In this document: positions 15,740 to 23,518 of the stretch, piece after piece
Layout of the letters: every line of letters starts with the position of its first letter
How positions within the stretch are numbered: position 1 is the first letter of the stretch
Source of the DNA: Bacteroidota bacterium
Lineage (GTDB): Bacteria; Bacteroidota; Bacteroidia; AKYH767-A; JAHEYN01
Length of the DNA: 44,644 bases
Assembly: GCA_947448795.1 (NCBI GenBank)
Contig: CANFOZ010000019.1
Location: 1 to 44,644 of the forward strand
Direction: 5' to 3'
The notes under the pieces: model-generated
Told to the model about the DNA's origin: nothing
Databases searched by the model: none
Seen by the model: only the letters and a program-made list of their open reading frames with translations
Position numbers and translations under genes: made by a program

Positions 15740-16456
15740 TTAAAGAATGCCCAGCTTCTTACAGGCATCCAATGCGGCAATTTGTTCGGCTTTCTTTTTT
15801 GAATAATCTTGGCCGGTCCCTAGCACTTCGCCATCCACCATAGCATGGATGCTGATCAGGCGGCGGTTGCCATTCTCGGATTCTTCAGCCAGCTCGAAGG
15901 CAAAGGCTTTGCGTTCCCTTTGGGCCCACTCGATGAGGCGGCTTTTGAAATTTGTTTCGGTGTTCTCGAGGGTGTCGATATCGAGGTGGTGCTGGATGAT
16001 ACGGCCGATGATGAAGCGACGACAAACACGGTATCCTTTATCGAGGTAGATGGCCCCAATCAAGGCTTCGAAAGCATCGCCGTGCATCGACTTGTTGGGG
16101 GAGTTGTCGGGGTTGTTTTGTATCAACGCATCCAAGCCCAGCTTGCGGCACAGTTTGTTGTTGCTTTCGCGACTGACGATCTTGGAGCGCATCTCCGTGA
16201 GGAAGCCTTCTTCTTTGTAAGGGAATTTCTTGAAGACATAATCGGCCACCACGGCGCCGAGAATAGCATCCCCAAGGTATTCGAGTCGCTCGTTGGAATT
16301 TTTAATGCCGTTTTTTATCTCTGTGGCCGCCGAACGATGACGCAATGCAGATTTATACAGATTGATGTTGGACGGATAGAATCCGAGCATGTTGTTGAGC
16401 GAGCTCAGCAGGGCTTTGTCTTTTGAAAAGAAGCGAGAAAGCAGGCCCAATTGCAA
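15740..16456 (-). CDS. rnc: Ribonuclease III
   Basis: A 238-residue protein. The RNase III signature NERLEYLGDAIL (about residues 56-67) and the second metal site HGDAFEALIGAIYLD (about 125-139) supply the catalytic Asp and Glu residues. A C-terminal double-stranded RNA-binding domain (about residues 167-236) ends in KKKAEQIAALDACKKLGIL. It cleaves dsRNA in rRNA maturation and mRNA turnover. No ATG is available before the conserved SRFFSKDKALL start; TTG 16456 (or TTG 16450) is the likely initiator, 10 nt after the fabF stop, suggesting translational coupling. Confidence 0.95.
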   Translation of the reverse strand: MQLGLLSRFFSKDKALLSSLNNMLGFYPSNINLYKSALRHRSAATEIKNGIKNSNERLEYLGDAILGAVVADYVFKKFPYKEEGFLTEMRSKIVSRESNNKLCRKLGLDALIQNNPDNSPNKSMHGDAFEALIGAIYLDKGYRVCRRFIIGRIIQHHLDIDTLENTETNFKSRLIEWAQRERKAFAFELAEESENGNRRLISIHAMVDGEVLGTGQDYSKKKAEQIAALDACKKLGIL

Positions 16457-16466
16457 GATGAATTAA

Positions 16467-17720
16467 TCAGTCCTGCAGCTTTCGGAAAATCACCGAAGCA
16501 TTGTGGCCACCGAAGCCGAAGGTGTTGCTCAGCGCGGCTCTAACGGTGCGCTTTTGTGCCTGACCGAAGGTAAGGTTGAGCTTGTTGTCGAGTCCTGGGT
16601 CGTCGGTAAAGTGGTTGATGGTTGGAGGCACCAAATCATGGTAAACAGCCAGCACCGAAGCCATCGCTTCAATAACACCGGCAGCACCAAGCAGGTGACC
16701 GGTCATGGATTTAGTAGAGCTGATGTTCAATTTATAAGCATGCTCGCCGAAAACGGACTGAATTGCTTTTGTTTCACTGATATCACCAAGTGGTGTAGAG
16801 GTGCCATGCACATTCACATAATCGATATCCTCTGGGGTCATGCCAGCATCTTCCAACGCGTTCTGCATCACTTTGATAGCACCAAGTCCTTGCGGATGCG
16901 GTGCTGTGATGTGATGCGCATCGGCAGACATGCCGCCACCAACGATTTCACAATAGATTTTAGCACCGCGTTTTTTAGCGTGCTCATATTCTTCGAGGAT
17001 GATACAGCCAGCGCCTTCACCCAATACGAATCCGTCGCGGTCGAGATCGAAAGGACGGGAAGCTGTGCTTGGGTCGTCGTTGCGCGTGGAAAGCGCTTGT
17101 AAGGCATTGAATCCACCCACACCAGCAGGGTTAACAGCCGCTTCTGAACCACCACTAACGATCACGTCGGCCTTGCCAATGCGAATGTAGGTGAAGGCAT
17201 CAATCAAAGCATGCGTTGAGGATGCACAAGCAGAAACGGTAGTGAAGTTAGGGCCGCGGAAATTGTATTTAATGGAAATATGACCGGACGCAATGTCCGC
17301 GATCATTTTTGGAATGAAAAAAGGGTTAAAACGGGGCGTTCCATCACCCTTATTAAATTCAGTAACCTCATCTAAAAAAGTACCTATCCCGCCAATTCCA
17401 GAGCCCCAAATAACCCCAATGCGATCGGGGTCAAGGTCTGGCGAATTGATTCCGGAAGCAGTAACGGCCTCCGCCACAGCCGCCATAGCGAACTGGGAGA
17501 AGAGATCCATTTTGCGACCTTCTTTGCGATCAAAGTAATCTTCAGGGTTGAAGCCCTTAACCTCGCAAGCAAAGCGAGTTTTAAATTTTGATGCATCGAA
17601 GCGGGTGATAGGACCTGCTCCATTGGCGCCTGTCGACAAGCCATTCCAAAAGCTCGCAACATCTTTTCCCAAGGGAGTGATTGCGCCTAGACCGGTGACG
17701 ACCACCCGCTTCAATATCAT
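16467..17720 (-). CDS. fabF: 3-oxoacyl-[acyl-carrier-protein] synthase II
   Basis: A 417-residue thiolase-fold condensing enzyme. The catalytic Cys is in VSACASSTH (about residue 165), the two His in NVHGTSTPLGD and KSMTGHLLGAAG, and the C-terminal SNTFGFGGHNAS closes the active site. It condenses malonyl-ACP with acyl-ACP in fatty acid elongation. The acpP gene lies 11 nt upstream, the classical acpP-fabF pair. Confidence 0.97.
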   Translation of the reverse strand: MILKRVVVTGLGAITPLGKDVASFWNGLSTGANGAGPITRFDASKFKTRFACEVKGFNPEDYFDRKEGRKMDLFSQFAMAAVAEAVTASGINSPDLDPDRIGVIWGSGIGGIGTFLDEVTEFNKGDGTPRFNPFFIPKMIADIASGHISIKYNFRGPNFTTVSACASSTHALIDAFTYIRIGKADVIVSGGSEAAVNPAGVGGFNALQALSTRNDDPSTASRPFDLDRDGFVLGEGAGCIILEEYEHAKKRGAKIYCEIVGGGMSADAHHITAPHPQGLGAIKVMQNALEDAGMTPEDIDYVNVHGTSTPLGDISETKAIQSVFGEHAYKLNISSTKSMTGHLLGAAGVIEAMASVLAVYHDLVPPTINHFTDDPGLDNKLNLTFGQAQKRTVRAALSNTFGFGGHNASVIFRKLQD

Positions 17721-17731
17721 CGCTAAAAAAT

Positions 17732-17971
17732 TTAGGCTTTTGCGTTTTTCTCGATATACTCAACCGCTTGACCCACGGTGCTGATTTTTTCAGCTTGATC
17801 GTCTGGGATAGCGATGTTGAATTCTTTTTCAAACTCCATGATGAGCTCTACAGTGTCCAAAGAATCGGCACCTAGATCATTTGTAAAACTTGCTTCGTTG
17901 GTCACTTCTTTGGCATCAACGCCTAATTTATCAACGATAATCGCTTTTACTTTTTCTGCAATGTTTGACAT
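17732..17971 (-). CDS. acpP: Acyl carrier protein
   Basis: 79 residues starting at ATG 17971 (MSNIAEKVK); a longer open frame upstream lacks homology. The phosphopantetheine attachment Ser is in [12 protein letters not shown]. The protein is acidic and helical, as expected. It is first in the acpP-fabF-rnc transcript, with a well-formed promoter upstream. Confidence 0.97.
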   Translation of the reverse strand: MSNIAEKVKAIIVDKLGVDAKEVTNEASFTNDLGADSLDTVELIMEFEKEFNIAIPDDQAEKISTVGQAVEYIEKNAKA

Positions 17972-18004
17972 TTTGTTTTTGGTTTTAATTTTGAAATGCG
18001 GCTG

Positions 18005-18035
18005 CAAATAAACGACATTAAGTTTTAATCACAAA
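18005..18035 (-). promoter_or_regulatory. Promoter of the acpP-fabF-rnc operon
   Basis: On the minus strand TTTG (18032-18035), 19-nt spacer, then TTTATTTG (18005-18012), one mismatch from TAnnTTTG. The predicted transcript starts about 25-30 nt before the acpP ATG. Confidence 0.55.
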
Positions 18036-18138
18036 ATTTAATGTCTTTGGCAGGGGGGTTTAGGGGTAAATAGATGCCTTAATGAACTGTATATCAATGG
18101 CTTATGTCTATTATCAGGCCTTCGCTAGCCGTTTGGCC

Positions 18139-19131
18139 TTAACTCCAGCCCAAATACCGAAGCAGTAAGAAAACCGAGGCAGCCAAGCTGGCCGATACAG
18201 GAATGGTTAATACCCAGGCCCAGACGAGGCGAAGTGTCACGCCCCATTTTACAGCAGAGGCGCCTTTAGTGAGTCCTGCGCCAACGATAGCACCTGTGAT
18301 GGTGTGCGTGGTGCTAACGGGTATTTTAAAGTGTTGTGCACCAAAGAGGGTAAGTGCGCCAGCCGTTTCCGCACTGAATCCTTCAAAAGGCCTCAGCTTG
18401 GTAATTTTTTGGCCCATCGTGTGAACGATGCGCCACCCTCCGAAGAGCGTTCCGCAGGCGATAGCAGAATAACAGGCAAAAGGCACCCATGTTGGTAGTT
18501 CTTTGATATCGCCAATCATGTGTTGAGATAACATGGCTGCGGCGATGATACCCATTACTTTTTGTGCGTCGTTGCCGCCGTGGCCTAAGCTATAGGCAGC
18601 CGAAGAAAGCAGTTGCAGGCGCCGGAAGATGCGGTCTACTTTGCCGGGGCTCGATCGGCGGACGATGTGTAGGGAAATAATATGAATGATATAGGATACC
18701 AGCATACCGATAACTGGAGCAAGCACAATAAAATATAAGGTAGGCATGATTTTATCCATCTGCACAGCAAAAAACCCACCCGCATTGGCAATACCTGCGC
18801 CAGCGAAACCACCGATAAGCGTGTGTGAAGAGCTTGACGGGATTCCTTTCCACCATGTAAACAAGTTCCAGATCACCGCGGCGACCAAGCCTGAAAATAC
18901 AACCAAGAGGGTGATGTGTTCTGTTTTAACTGTTTTTGACACGGTATCCGCCACTTTCAATTCAAATAGCCAATAGGCGATAAAGTTGAACATGGCCGCC
19001 CATATTACCGCCTGAAAAGGAGTTAACACCTTGGTTGAAACAACGGTGGCGATGGAGTTGGCGGCATCGTGAAAGCCATTGATAAAATCAAAGGCAAGGG
19101 CGAGTATTATAACAACGTATAAGAATTGCAT
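18139..19131 (-). CDS. pit: PiT-family inorganic phosphate transporter
   Basis: A 330-residue multi-spanning membrane protein (about 8-10 helices). The inverted-repeat signatures of PiT carriers are present: FDFINGFHDAANSIATVVST near the N-terminus and YSLGHGGNDAQKVMGI at about residues 181-196. PSSSSHTLIGG and PVSTTHTITGAI are the paired re-entrant motifs. It imports phosphate, usually as a metal-phosphate complex, with protons or sodium. The DUF47 gene 16 nt upstream is its standard partner. Confidence 0.95.
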   Translation of the reverse strand: MQFLYVVIILALAFDFINGFHDAANSIATVVSTKVLTPFQAVIWAAMFNFIAYWLFELKVADTVSKTVKTEHITLLVVFSGLVAAVIWNLFTWWKGIPSSSSHTLIGGFAGAGIANAGGFFAVQMDKIMPTLYFIVLAPVIGMLVSYIIHIISLHIVRRSSPGKVDRIFRRLQLLSSAAYSLGHGGNDAQKVMGIIAAAMLSQHMIGDIKELPTWVPFACYSAIACGTLFGGWRIVHTMGQKITKLRPFEGFSAETAGALTLFGAQHFKIPVSTTHTITGAIVGAGLTKGASAVKWGVTLRLVWAWVLTIPVSASLAASVFLLLRYLGWS

Positions 19132-19147
19132 GCTGCCGTGTGTTAGA

Positions 19148-19795
19148 TTATGCGTTTTTCACAATGATGGATTCCAGCACATTGGCAGCATCCTCACATT
19201 TGTCAGTAGCTGTTTCCAAGGATTGTAGCACATCCTTCATCTTAATAATCTCGATGGCATTGGTCTCTTCTTCGAAAAGTTTTGCAATCTCCATATCAAA
19301 AATGTCGTCGGCGTGGTTCTCGATGCTATTGATCTTCACGCAAGCCTCACGGATACGACCCGGGTTTTTCATGTCGCGCATGGCGAGCACCGCGTTGTTC
19401 AATTCTTCGGAGGATTTGTATATAAGTTCAGCCAACTTGATGATGGCTGGCGTCATGGTTTCAATTTTATAAAGCTGTATACGCTTCGCAGAACCGTGGA
19501 TATAATCAAGCACATCGTCAATAACCGAGGCCAGCTGGTGAATGTCTTCCCGATCAAAGGGAGTAATGAAGTTGGTGCTTAACTCGTGAAAGATGCTGTG
19601 CGCAATGTCATCGCCAACATGCTCCAAGCGCTCAATCTCTTTTATAAGTTCTTTGCGCTTCTCGGAAGAAGAGGTATTGACGGCATCGCAAAGCACCTTT
19701 GAGATTTGAAGGAGGTTGGCTGAGGCCTGCTCAAATAAGGAAAAGAATTTTTTGTCTTCAGGGATGAAGATTTTCAGGAGGCTGCGGAAATCCAT
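19148..19795 (-). CDS. DUF47/PhoU-like Pit accessory protein
   Basis: A 215-residue, all-helical cytoplasmic protein of the DUF47 (PhoU-related, TIGR00153-type) family. Repeated acidic motifs fit metal-binding PhoU helices: EIERLEHVGDDIAHSIFHEL (about 48-67), and the second-half counterparts INSIENHADDIFDMEI and LETATDKCEDAANVLESI. It is encoded immediately upstream of the PiT carrier and is thought to regulate it. The start at 19795 (MDFRSLLKIF) is the standard family N-terminus. Confidence 0.93.
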   Translation of the reverse strand: MDFRSLLKIFIPEDKKFFSLFEQASANLLQISKVLCDAVNTSSSEKRKELIKEIERLEHVGDDIAHSIFHELSTNFITPFDREDIHQLASVIDDVLDYIHGSAKRIQLYKIETMTPAIIKLAELIYKSSEELNNAVLAMRDMKNPGRIREACVKINSIENHADDIFDMEIAKLFEEETNAIEIIKMKDVLQSLETATDKCEDAANVLESIIVKNA

Positions 19796-19902
19796 GGGTT
19801 ATATTTGGGTATGTGGTTATTAGGAGGATAAAAGTAAGCAACAAATATGTTAATTAATTGTTAAACATGTAAAAAAGCAGATAGAAATCGATTTTTTGCG
19901 CC

Positions 19903-19910
19903 TATTTTTG
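19903..19910 (+). promoter_or_regulatory. -7 box immediately before the response regulator gene
   Basis: TATTTTTG, exact TAnnTTTG, ending 5 nt before the ATG at 19916. A start about 7 nt downstream of the box would yield a leaderless or nearly leaderless mRNA. Confidence 0.45.
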
Positions 19911-19915
19911 CATCA

Positions 19916-20608
19916 ATGGAAAACAAATCACACAAAATTCTTTTGGTAGATGATGAGCCGGACATCCTGGAATTTTTAAGTTACAACCTTAAGAAAGAAG
20001 GGTACACGGTTTATACCGCTTCCGACGGGGCTGCTGCTGTAAAGCTTGCGCGCGAGGTTCATCCTTCGCTTGTGGTGCTTGATGTGATGATGCCTGGGAT
20101 GGATGGGATGGAAACATGCCGTCTATTGCGCGAAACGCCAGGATTAGAGCATGTGGTGATTGCTTTTTTAACGGCTCGCAGCGAGGACTATTCGCAGATT
20201 GCAGGTTTCGAATCGGGCGCAGACGATTATATCAGCAAGCCGATAAGGCCGCGTGTATTGATTAGTCGTATTCAAGCGCTTTTGCGAAGGACACGGGTTT
20301 CTGAAGAGAACGAGTCCTCAACACCTACGATTGATATTGGGGGCTTGGTGATTGACCGCTCTCGTTATCTCGTGAAAAAAGGGGTGCAAGAGTTTTCCCT
20401 GCCAAAAAAAGAATTTGAATTGTTGTCATTGCTTGCGTCTCGACCGGGACATGTTTTTACCCGAGAGGCCATTCTAAATAGGATTTGGGGCGATGATGTG
20501 ATCGTGGGCGATCGAACAATCGATGTTCATATTCGGAAGCTTCGAGAGAAGCTCGGCGAGGAGTACTTCAAGACCATCAAGGGAATCGGGTATAAATTCG
20601 AGTTTTAA
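19916..20608 (+). CDS. PhoB/OmpR-family response regulator
   Basis: A 230-residue protein. The receiver domain (about 6-120) has acidic pocket D12/D13, phosphoacceptor D56 in VVLDVMMPGMDG, and K in ISKPIRPRV. The C-terminal winged helix (about 138-230) has EFELLSLLASRPGHVFTREAILNRIWG and DRTIDVHIRKLREKLGEE. It probably controls transcription with the PhoR-like kinase at 21595; the sua5 gene lies between them on the same strand. Closeness to the phosphate carrier genes is suggestive of phosphate control but is not proof. Confidence 0.95.
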   Translation: MENKSHKILLVDDEPDILEFLSYNLKKEGYTVYTASDGAAAVKLAREVHPSLVVLDVMMPGMDGMETCRLLRETPGLEHVVIAFLTARSEDYSQIAGFESGADDYISKPIRPRVLISRIQALLRRTRVSEENESSTPTIDIGGLVIDRSRYLVKKGVQEFSLPKKEFELLSLLASRPGHVFTREAILNRIWGDDVIVGDRTIDVHIRKLREKLGEEYFKTIKGIGYKFEF

Positions 20609-20630
20609 ATACCGGATTCCGCGATTACCT

Positions 20631-21584
20631 ATGAACGCATCCATTGGAAAGGACCTTGATTTTGCAGCCCGCTTGCTTGAGCAGGGTGCTTTAGTGGCTG
20701 TTCCTACAGAAACGGTGTATGGCTTAGCCGGCAACGGCCTCAGCGAGGAGGCGCTGCTTCGGATCTTCAAAGCCAAAGCCCGCCCGCATTTCAACCCGTT
20801 GATAGTGCATGTCGCATCAGTCGCTTTAATCGCTTCGGTCGCGGATTTCGTGTCGCCGAATGCCAAACTCTTGGCATCCATTTTTATGCCAGGCCCTCTT
20901 ACCTTGCTACTACCAAAAAGCCCATCCGTGCCGGATCTAGCTACCGCTGGCTCATCCCTTGTTGCCGTTCGTGTTCCTTCGCATCCGATGATGCAGCAGC
21001 TTTTGACGCGCTTGTCTTTTCCGCTAGCCGCACCAAGCGCAAACCCCTTCGGCTATATCAGTCCTACCAGCGCAGCCCATGTGGCTGCTCAGCTTGGCGA
21101 TCAGCTCGATTATATTCTAGATGGTGGCGAATGTGTCGTTGGACTCGAATCAACCATCGTTGGCTTTAACGCACACGACGAGGTGTTGATTTACCGTCAA
21201 GGGGCAGTAACAGCCGAAGATATCGAACGGGTGACTGAAAAAAAACCGACTCTAGTTATTGCCTCTGGCAAGCCTGATGCGCCAGGAATGTTGGCCTCGC
21301 ATTATGCACCCAAAGCCAAGGTGTTGCTGGGAAATATCGCTGAGCTACTAAAAGAACACGCAGGCAACAACATAGCAGTTCTTTCTTTTCAAAAAACGCA
21401 GCAGACTGCTAATCACCAAGAGGTTTTATCGCCGACTGGTGATCTGCAAGAAGCCGCACGAAATCTCTTTGCCGCCCTGCGCCGGCTTGATGCGCTTAAC
21501 CCTTCCATGATACTGACTGAGCTCGTGCCTGATGAAGGCCTAGGGCGCGCCATCAACGACCGCTTGCGCCGAGCAGCCGCTTAA
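20631..21584 (+). CDS. sua5: L-threonylcarbamoyladenylate synthase (Sua5/YwlC)
   Basis: 317 residues from ATG 20631; the open frame starts further upstream but overlaps the regulator gene without homology. The N-terminal YrdC domain has VPTETVYGLAGNG, KARPHFNPLIVH, and PLAAPSANPFGYISPTSA. The C-terminal Sua5 domain follows, joined through PGMLASHYAPKAKVLL. It makes threonylcarbamoyl-AMP from Thr, bicarbonate and ATP for the t6A modification of tRNA position 37. 22 nt follow the regulator stop. Confidence 0.95.
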   Translation: MNASIGKDLDFAARLLEQGALVAVPTETVYGLAGNGLSEEALLRIFKAKARPHFNPLIVHVASVALIASVADFVSPNAKLLASIFMPGPLTLLLPKSPSVPDLATAGSSLVAVRVPSHPMMQQLLTRLSFPLAAPSANPFGYISPTSAAHVAAQLGDQLDYILDGGECVVGLESTIVGFNAHDEVLIYRQGAVTAEDIERVTEKKPTLVIASGKPDAPGMLASHYAPKAKVLLGNIAELLKEHAGNNIAVLSFQKTQQTANHQEVLSPTGDLQEAARNLFAALRRLDALNPSMILTELVPDEGLGRAINDRLRRAAA

Positions 21585-21594
21585 ATTAATAACC

Positions 21595-22524
21595 ATGACG
21601 AATCAAACATTTCTATATTACATCCTGCCTGGCTATCTGATCACACTTGCTTTGGTGATTGGCATCATGCGGTATCAAAGAATGCGAATCAAGGGCCTGC
21701 TTGATAAATTGCGCGCTGCACGTGGCGTTAAAGACAATAAGTACCGCCGCGACAAAGAGGTATTCAAGAGCATGGAGGCCGAGATTATCGGCTGGAGCGA
21801 AGATCGACGGCTCGAGGTAGAGCAGATGCAGAAGCTGGAGAATTACCGCAAGGAATATCTTGGCAATGTGTCGCACGAATTAAAGACCCCTATCTTCAAT
21901 ATTCAGGGATACTTGCATACCTTATTGGACGGAGGCATCGACGACCCGAGCATTAATCGGAATTACCTGCAACGTGCCGCCAACAGTGTGGAGCGCATGA
22001 TTCACATCGTTGAGGATCTGCAGGCGATTTCTATGTTGGAGGCCGGCGAGCTCGAGCTTGAATTCGATCGTTTCGATGTGCTTGCATTAACTCGAGACAT
22101 CATTGATTCTTTAGAGATGCGCGGAAAAGAGAAGAAGATTGATTTGATTTTAAAACACACGGCGGAGGAGAAAGTTTTTGTGTATGCCGATCGACAGCGC
22201 ATTCGTCAAGTGATAACAAACCTTATCACCAACTCCATTCGCTATGGAAAAGAAGGCGGAGAAACCAAGATCCGTTACAACGATACAGGCGTAAAAGTGA
22301 TCGCCGAGGTGGCTGATACCGGCATCGGCATTCCAGATAAATTTTTACCGCGCATCTTTGAGCGCTTCTACCGGGTTGATAAAGGACGCTCGCGCGAGCA
22401 AGGTGGCACCGGTCTTGGACTGGCCATCGTTAAACACATCGTGGAGGCACATCGCCAAACCATCGGTGTGATGAGCACGGAAGGCGTTGGGTCGGTATTT
22501 ACCTTCACCTTGCAAAAATCCTAG
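21595..22524 (+). CDS. PhoR-like sensor histidine kinase
   Basis: A 309-residue protein with one N-terminal transmembrane helix (about residues 8-26) and almost no extracellular part. After a charged linker come HisKA with H94 in NVSHELKTP and the HATPase_c domain with N-box NLITNSIRYG, ADTGIGIP and [12 protein letters not shown]. Lacking a periplasmic sensor domain and PAS domain, it may sense through its membrane helix or a partner such as the PiT/DUF47 system, as PhoR does. It starts 10 nt after sua5 and is the likely partner of the regulator at 19916. Confidence 0.93.
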   Translation: MTNQTFLYYILPGYLITLALVIGIMRYQRMRIKGLLDKLRAARGVKDNKYRRDKEVFKSMEAEIIGWSEDRRLEVEQMQKLENYRKEYLGNVSHELKTPIFNIQGYLHTLLDGGIDDPSINRNYLQRAANSVERMIHIVEDLQAISMLEAGELELEFDRFDVLALTRDIIDSLEMRGKEKKIDLILKHTAEEKVFVYADRQRIRQVITNLITNSIRYGKEGGETKIRYNDTGVKVIAEVADTGIGIPDKFLPRIFERFYRVDKGRSREQGGTGLGLAIVKHIVEAHRQTIGVMSTEGVGSVFTFTLQKS

Positions 22525-23099
22525 TGAAAAACATCGTCATCCTCGGCTCGGGCGCCGGCAGCAACGCCGAAAACATCGTGCATTATTTCAAGGACCATCC
22601 TTCGATACGTGTTGCCTCCTTTGTTGCTAACAAGGCCGAAGCGGGAATGGTGGCGCGTGCCGAAAAGCTCGGTATTCCTTGTAAGGTATTCGGGCGCGAT
22701 GCATTTTACGACACCCATTCTGTGGTTGATTTTTTACAAGGTATAGAAACCGATTTGGTGGTGCTTGCCGGCTTTTTGTGGCTAATCCCGCAAGAATTAA
22801 TCAAGGCCTTTCCCAATCGCATCGTCAACATACATCCTGCCTTACTGCCCAAATTTGGAGGCAAAGGCATGTATGGCTCGAAGGTCCATCAAGCAGTAAT
22901 CGAGGCTGGCGAAGAAGAAAGCGGAATAAGTATTCATTTGGTCAATGCACATTTCGACGAAGGAGAGATTCTTAGGCAGGAAAAAATTAAGCTGGATTCA
23001 GCTGAAACAGCAGGCTCCTTGGAGGGGCGCATCCGCGTGTTGGAACATCGTTTCTATCCGATTGTTATCGAGCAGCTTTTAGCAAGAAGCAGTGGATAA
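22524..23099 (+). CDS. purN: Phosphoribosylglycinamide formyltransferase
   Basis: 191 residues from GTG 22524, which overlaps the kinase stop by one base (TAGTG), so translation is probably coupled. The N-terminal LGSGAGSNAENIV is the phosphate loop. The catalytic signature VNIHPALLPKFGGKGMYG holds the active-site Asn and His, with SGISIHLVNAHFDEGEIL holding the Asp. It transfers formyl from 10-formyl-THF to GAR in purine synthesis. Confidence 0.95.
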   Translation: MKNIVILGSGAGSNAENIVHYFKDHPSIRVASFVANKAEAGMVARAEKLGIPCKVFGRDAFYDTHSVVDFLQGIETDLVVLAGFLWLIPQELIKAFPNRIVNIHPALLPKFGGKGMYGSKVHQAVIEAGEEESGISIHLVNAHFDEGEILRQEKIKLDSAETAGSLEGRIRVLEHRFYPIVIEQLLARSSG

Positions 23100-23122
23100 G
23101 CTTTTTTAAAACAAAAAAATTG

Positions 23123-23130
23123 TATTTTTG
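23123..23130 (+). promoter_or_regulatory. -7 box of tRNA-Met/Ile
   Basis: TATTTTTG, exact consensus, 24 nt before the tRNA. No clear -33 TTTG at the usual distance. Confidence 0.5.
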
Positions 23131-23154
23131 CGCCGCTTACAGCAATGTAAAGCA

Positions 23155-23228
23155 GGGCCCATAGCTCATTCGGTTAGAGCAACAGACTCATAATCTGTGG
23201 GTGCTTGGTTCGATTCCAAGTGGGCCCA
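23155..23228 (+). tRNA. tRNA with CAT anticodon (elongator Met or Ile2)
   Basis: 74 nt. Acceptor GGGCCCA/TGGGCCC closes with G1-C72, so it is not an initiator tRNA. Anticodon stem CAGA/TCTG with loop CTCATAA gives CAT. T-arm CTTGG-TTCGATT-CCAAG; discriminator A; no encoded CCA. Whether C34 is lysidylated (Ile2) or not (Met) cannot be settled from the sequence alone. Confidence 0.93.
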
Positions 23229-23230
23229 CT

Positions 23231-23294
23231 AAAAACCAGTGTGAGTGTAAAGTGTGAGTGCGAAGCACGTCCGCAATGCCTAACACTGGTTTTT
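23231..23294 (+). terminator. Long inverted repeat after the tRNA, probable terminator
   Basis: Arms AAAAACCAGTGT (23231-23242) and ACACTGGTTTTT (23283-23294) enclose about 40 nt that contains GTGTGAGTG twice. The right arm ends in T5. It could terminate the tRNA transcript. Confidence 0.55.
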
Positions 23295-23332
23295 CCCTCC
23301 ACACTCGCACTGAAACTCACACGCCTCTGATC

Positions 23333-23482
23333 CCGCTTGGCGCAGATTCAAATTTAGCCGCTTGGCGTAGATTCAAATTTAGCCGCTTGACGTAGATTCA
23401 AATCTAGCAGCTTGGCGTAGATTCAAATTTAGCCGCTTGACGTAGATTCAAATCTAGCAGCTTGGCGTAGATTCAAATCTAC
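23333..23482. repeat. Tandem array, six 25-nt units
   Basis: Units start at 23333, 23358, 23383, 23408, 23433 and 23458 with no spacers. Consensus CCGCTTGGCGTAGATTCAAA then TTTAG or TCTAG. Units 3 and 5 are identical and units 4 and 6 nearly so, revealing a 50-nt higher-order repeat. Units 3, 5 and 6 contain the small palindrome TAGATTCAAATCTA. Confidence 0.95.
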
Positions 23483-23489
23483 GCCAAGC
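23460..23489. repeat. Terminal hairpin: last repeat unit plus its inverted copy
   Basis: Arms GCTTGGCGTAGATT and AATCTACGCCAAGC, 14 bp with a 2-nt loop. The array therefore ends with an inverted half unit, 29 nt before the HAD start codon. Confidence 0.9.
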
Positions 23490-23518
23490 GGCCAACCACT
23501 TACTCCCAACTCCTGCCC

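Larger units (their letters stand above)
23229..23518. other. Gene-free spacer of repeats between tRNA and HAD gene
   Basis: No coding sequence is visible. It holds the long inverted repeat, a GTGAGTG-rich stretch, the six-copy tandem array and an inverted half copy. The last 25 nt before the HAD gene are C-rich and have no recognisable promoter box. Confidence 0.7.

Noticed and set aside
23333-23482. CRISPR array
   Set aside because: The 25-nt units are contiguous with no spacers, and no cas genes are near.
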